The notes under the pieces are model-generated. The model saw nothing but the letters and a program-made list of their open reading frames with translations. It was not told the origin of the DNA and did not search any database. From NCBI GenBank assembly GCA_947377425.1, contig CANCFZ010000082.1, positions 1-9,469 of the forward strand: a DNA stretch of 9,469 nucleotides, read 5' to 3'. Every line of letters begins with the position of its first letter. Position 1 is the first letter of the stretch. A program made the translations under genes and the position numbers. The DNA comes from Flavobacteriaceae bacterium (GTDB lineage Bacteria; Bacteroidota; Bacteroidia; Flavobacteriales; Flavobacteriaceae). Below are positions 6,801 to 9,469 of this stretch, one piece after another.

Positions 6801-8612
6801 TTACTTTGTCAAATACAACCAACCAATTAATGGCTCTTTGTAATCAGTGTCATTCAAATTTAGAATATAGTAGTAAGTTCCTTTTGGGGATTGATTGGTA
6901 TCAAATTTAAAACCTATAGTTGCATATCCATCCCAATCGGTATTTTGACTATTTCCTTTCCAAATTAACCTACCCCAACGGTTGTAAATTTCAATTTCAT
7001 AATTTAAAAAGATGTTTCGCAATCCATCAATAAAAAAAGTATCGTTCATTCCATCTCCATTGGCAGAAACATAATTATATATAGTTGGAGGGCAATTTCT
7101 TGTGGTTAATAAAAATGAAGTAATTGTATAACAATGTCCGTTTTGAATTCTAATAAAAATTTCTTTTGGAGTTGTAGTTGCTATATAATTAATAGTATTT
7201 AAAATTGGATTGGATTGATTTTCGGCGTCTGAAAATGATTCATAAAATTTGACAATATCAGTTGAATTCAATTTAACCAATTCTTCATAATTTGAAAAAT
7301 TGAACGTTCCTTTTGTAAATCCTTCATTACAAGAAACTAATGGTTCAAGAATATTAAATTTAGGTATTTCCCATTGTGAAAATGCTTGAGAAAAAGTATT
7401 ATTATTTTCAATAATCTCGGTAACAATTCCGGTTCCCGTTCCGTTGTCATCAACAACTAATTTTAATGTAAAGTCAGTTGGAATTGTGCTTGGTAATGTT
7501 AACGTTATTTGTCCATTTTCACTTCCGTCAATTGGAATAATTGTGGTGGTTTGTGTTTGCCCAACAAGTTGTCCATTTGCATAAATAGCAATTGGAGTTC
7601 CGGCAGGAAGTGAATTAGTACAGTTCAAATTAGAAACGGTATAATTAAGCGTGACGGTTTTGGAATCACACGTTTGACTACTGTTATTTAAAACAATGGT
7701 TGCATCGGGTAATTGACTATTAAGTTTAGTAACAACCACATTTATCAACACAACATCTTGCCCAGAGGTGAGCTGTATTTGTGCGGATTGGTCACCAATA
7801 TTGATGTTGTTTTGAATGCTGTAAACATCCAAATCCATATTGTATAGTGTATTGCTTCCAGTAAAACTATTAGTTCCATTAAACGCATTATCAGCTGGAT
7901 TTAATGGCGGATTACTTAAAATAGTTCCATTGATTTGCAAGGTTTCATCTACAGCCAGAATTGCATCACCTTCCCAAGCAACAAATCCAATTTTAGCATC
8001 GGCATTATCAATAACATTTAGACTATTTAAATTGATAGTGATAGCATTTGGAATACTTTCTAAGCCATCATAAATATTGATTTGATTTAGAGGTAAAGCA
8101 GCATCTTTATATACAATTACCATTGCCCAACCTGCAAAATTGGTTCTATTATTACAATAACCAGGTTCATCGATTAAGGTTTGAGTAATATCTAAATCGG
8201 AAAGTGTGTAGTTTCCATTTCCAGTGCTTATAACTTGGCTGGTAATATCTGTAAAAGCACTAAAATAAGGCAATCCTGAAGTTATGCTACTATTTGAAAA
8301 AGTTCTTTGAGCATTTATATCAGTGCCGTTTAGTTTTACATTAAAATCACCCAAACCAGAACCAGCCCAATATAAATATGCACTTTGTATAACTTGAGTT
8401 GAAGGTAAATTCAAATTGGCTGTTGATGCAGTAACCAATAAATCTTCACAACCTTCAGTGATATTATTTTCGCCTAAATTCATTGTATTTCCAACGAAAA
8501 TAAAATCATAACGTCCGTTAAATTGATGGTATAAAGAAATATTTTGCCCGTAAATGGAACAAAAAGAGCAGAGAATTATGCTTAAAAACAGAAAACGAAG
8601 TTTAAAATTCAT
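6801..8612 (-). CDS. Secreted T9SS type B sorting domain-containing surface protein
   Basis: 603-residue exported protein. The N terminus is a Sec signal peptide with a hydrophobic core (about 5-21) and a likely cleavage after YG, before Gln23. The C-terminal 90 residues or so are a gliding-motility-associated, CHU_C-type domain (T9SS type B sorting): VSANGDGMNDTF (515-526), IYNRWGRLIW (542-551), DWDG (559-562), KGTYYYILNL (577-586) and a final GWLYLTK. Residues about 70-230 (SAYLYWAG, a DIT/GNGNYT stretch, GWAMVIVYKD, INIYDGLESI) resemble the DUF3344-type beta domain of surface adhesins. Residues about 303-410 resemble a CARDB-like beta-sandwich. It should cross the outer membrane by T9SS and stay on the surface or be released. 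No catalytic motif is visible, and an adhesin or structural role is inference. It is divergent from the acetyltransferase-like gene at the right. Confidence 0.92.
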   Translation of the reverse strand: MNFKLRFLFLSIILCSFCSIYGQNISLYHQFNGRYDFIFVGNTMNLGENNITEGCEDLLVTASTANLNLPSTQVIQSAYLYWAGSGLGDFNVKLNGTDINAQRTFSNSSITSGLPYFSAFTDITSQVISTGNGNYTLSDLDITQTLIDEPGYCNNRTNFAGWAMVIVYKDAALPLNQINIYDGLESIPNAITINLNSLNVIDNADAKIGFVAWEGDAILAVDETLQINGTILSNPPLNPADNAFNGTNSFTGSNTLYNMDLDVYSIQNNINIGDQSAQIQLTSGQDVVLINVVVTKLNSQLPDATIVLNNSSQTCDSKTVTLNYTVSNLNCTNSLPAGTPIAIYANGQLVGQTQTTTIIPIDGSENGQITLTLPSTIPTDFTLKLVVDDNGTGTGIVTEIIENNNTFSQAFSQWEIPKFNILEPLVSCNEGFTKGTFNFSNYEELVKLNSTDIVKFYESFSDAENQSNPILNTINYIATTTPKEIFIRIQNGHCYTITSFLLTTRNCPPTIYNYVSANGDGMNDTFFIDGLRNIFLNYEIEIYNRWGRLIWKGNSQNTDWDGYATIGFKFDTNQSPKGTYYYILNLNDTDYKEPLIGWLYLTK

Positions 8613-8622
8613 CTTGTTTTAC

Positions 8623-8663
8623 AATTATGACATCGAAAATAGTTAATTATTTTTAATTATGAC
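8623..8663. repeat. Short phased direct repeats in the divergent intergenic region
   Basis: AATTATGAC occurs at 8623-8631 and again at 8655-8663. TTAATTAT occurs at 8643-8650 and at 8653-8660, exactly 10 bp apart. The shared AATTAT core therefore appears three times with 22- and 10-bp offsets, close to whole helical turns. The region lies between two divergent genes, so the repeats could be binding sites for a regulator. The sequence is very A+T rich and chance repetition is a serious alternative. Confidence 0.3.
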
Positions 8664-8667
8664 TACT

Positions 8668-8699
8668 TTTGAATTTGGAAATACTATTAAATAATTGTG
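8668..8699 (+). promoter_or_regulatory. Candidate promoter of the rightward acetyltransferase-like gene
   Basis: TTTG (8668-8671) is followed after 20 nt by TAATTGTG (8692-8699), one base from TAnnTTTG, about 27 nt before the GTG start. An exact TAnnTTTG match (TACTTTTG, 8664-8671) also occurs but lacks a -33 partner. The choice between them is uncertain. I found no convincing promoter for the T9SS gene on the other strand. Confidence 0.3.
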
Positions 8700-8726
8700 T
8701 AATTTCCCAAAGTTTTAAAAATAGAA

Positions 8727-9469
8727 GTGAAACACTACCGAGTTACATTATATCAATCTCAAGATTTTAATCTTTGGAATACTTTTATAAGTGTTGCCAA
8801 AAATGCTACTTTTTTATTTCATAGAAATTTTATGGAATACCATTCCGATAGATTTCAGGATTATTCATTATTAGTATTTGACGAAAATCAATTAATAGCT
8901 GTCTTGCCTGCCAATAGAGTAGGAGCTACTGTTTACTCGCATCAAGGATTGAGTTACGGTTCCTTAGTGGTTAAAGAAGATATTCGAATAAAAGAATATG
9001 TTACAATTGTTAAGGAACTCATGCAGTTTTTGCAAACTAATGGGGTTGAAAATTTTGAAATAAAGTTGTTGCCAAAGATTTACAATATAACAATATCCGA
9101 TGAAATGGATTACGTTGCTTTTTTGATGCAATCATCTCTTTTTAGAACAGATGTTTATTTAACCATGGACATGCAAATTGATTACCAACCCAATAGAAAT
9201 AGAAAAAGAGCTTTAAAGATTGCTTCTGAATTGGGAATTGAAATTAAAGAAGAAAAAAGCTATAACGGTTTTTGGAATCAAATATTAATTCCGAATTTAC
9301 AAGAACGATTTAGGGTTTCACCTGTGCATTCTTACGAGGAGATAGAAAAGTTAGCGGATTTATTTCCAGAGAATATTCTTCTTTTTAATGCCTATCAAGA
9401 TAATGTTTTAAAGGCAGGAGTAGTTATGTTCTTGACGGAAACTGTGGCACATTTTCAATATAGTTCTGG
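8727..9469 (+). CDS. Acetyltransf_6 / FemAB-like GNAT-fold protein (3' end cut by window)
   Basis: The first 247 codons of a rightward gene that runs off the window. The translation from GTG begins MKHYRVTLYQSQDFNLWNTF. A first half (about 1-145) includes FLFHRNFMEYHSDRF (29-43), VLPANRVGATVYSHQGLSYG (59-78) and a lipid-free, cytosolic-looking composition. A second half begins near NRNRKRALKIASELGIEIKE (156-175) and carries NLQERFRVSPVHSYEEIE (190-207), KAGVVMF (229-235) and AHFQYSS (241-247). The order and these motifs match the double GNAT-like fold of Acetyltransf_6 (PF13480), related to FemAB peptidoglycan aminoacyl-transferases, and the Bacteroidota proteins annotated as GNAT family N-acetyltransferase. 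The substrate is unknown, and a role in envelope or polysaccharide modification is inference. The frame is closed by TAA at 8700-8702, so GTG at 8727 is the best start; the next ATG (Met36) would lose conserved sequence. Confidence 0.85.
   Translation, partial: MKHYRVTLYQSQDFNLWNTFISVAKNATFLFHRNFMEYHSDRFQDYSLLVFDENQLIAVLPANRVGATVYSHQGLSYGSLVVKEDIRIKEYVTIVKELMQFLQTNGVENFEIKLLPKIYNITISDEMDYVAFLMQSSLFRTDVYLTMDMQIDYQPNRNRKRALKIASELGIEIKEEKSYNGFWNQILIPNLQERFRVSPVHSYEEIEKLADLFPENILLFNAYQDNVLKAGVVMFLTETVAHFQYSS

Noticed and set aside
7840..8073. Plus-strand frame opposite the T9SS gene, with hydrophobic stretches
   Set aside because: It is fully antisense to a protein with a signal peptide and sorting domain; the hydrophobicity follows from the complementary codons.

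Overview
The window reads as ordinary chromosomal DNA of a Bacteroidota species, most probably Flavobacterium or a close relative. The base composition is strongly A+T rich. One gene carries a type IX secretion (T9SS) type B sorting domain, which is restricted to this phylum. Start codons have no clear Shine-Dalgarno sequence, and several upstream regions resemble the Bacteroidota promoter (TTG/TTTG, about 19 nt, TAnnTTTG). I can recognise seven protein-coding genes, two convincing hairpin terminators and a few weaker regulatory candidates. I see no RNA genes, insertion sequences, CRISPR arrays or phage genes.

Layout. Six genes run leftward on the minus strand. In transcription order they are: a secreted T9SS type B cargo protein (6801-8612), a TrmH/SpoU-family RNA 2'-O-methyltransferase (5959-6747), an exported serine beta-lactamase-like hydrolase (4385-5938), a bifunctional RelA/SpoT (p)ppGpp enzyme (2048-4267), a Fur-family regulator (1511-1963) and adenylosuccinate synthetase PurA (150-1421). 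A strong terminator (4315-4362) separates the hydrolase from the Rel gene, and a second (59-88) follows purA. The minus-strand genes therefore split into at least two units: [methyltransferase + hydrolase], joined by a 20-nt gap, and [rel, fur-like, purA], which has no internal terminator that I can see but probably has its own promoter at fur. A rightward gene at the right edge (8727 to the window end) encodes an Acetyltransf_6/FemAB-like protein, cut off by the window. It is divergent from the T9SS gene across a 114-nt A+T-rich intergenic region.

How the genes relate. The Rel-Fur-PurA block is the most coherent group. Rel makes and degrades (p)ppGpp, PurA is a classical direct target of ppGpp inhibition in other bacteria, and a metal-responsive regulator lies between them. 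The other genes look like housekeeping or envelope functions that are simply adjacent.

I found no evidence for a new multi-gene system. The points worth a second look are mostly at the level of starts, promoters and motif variants: a Fur-like protein without either CxxC zinc site and with a possibly leaderless transcript, a methyltransferase whose only reasonable start is TTG, recurring 19-nt promoter spacers, and phased short repeats between the divergent genes at the right. Bases 1-58 hold no gene that I can support.
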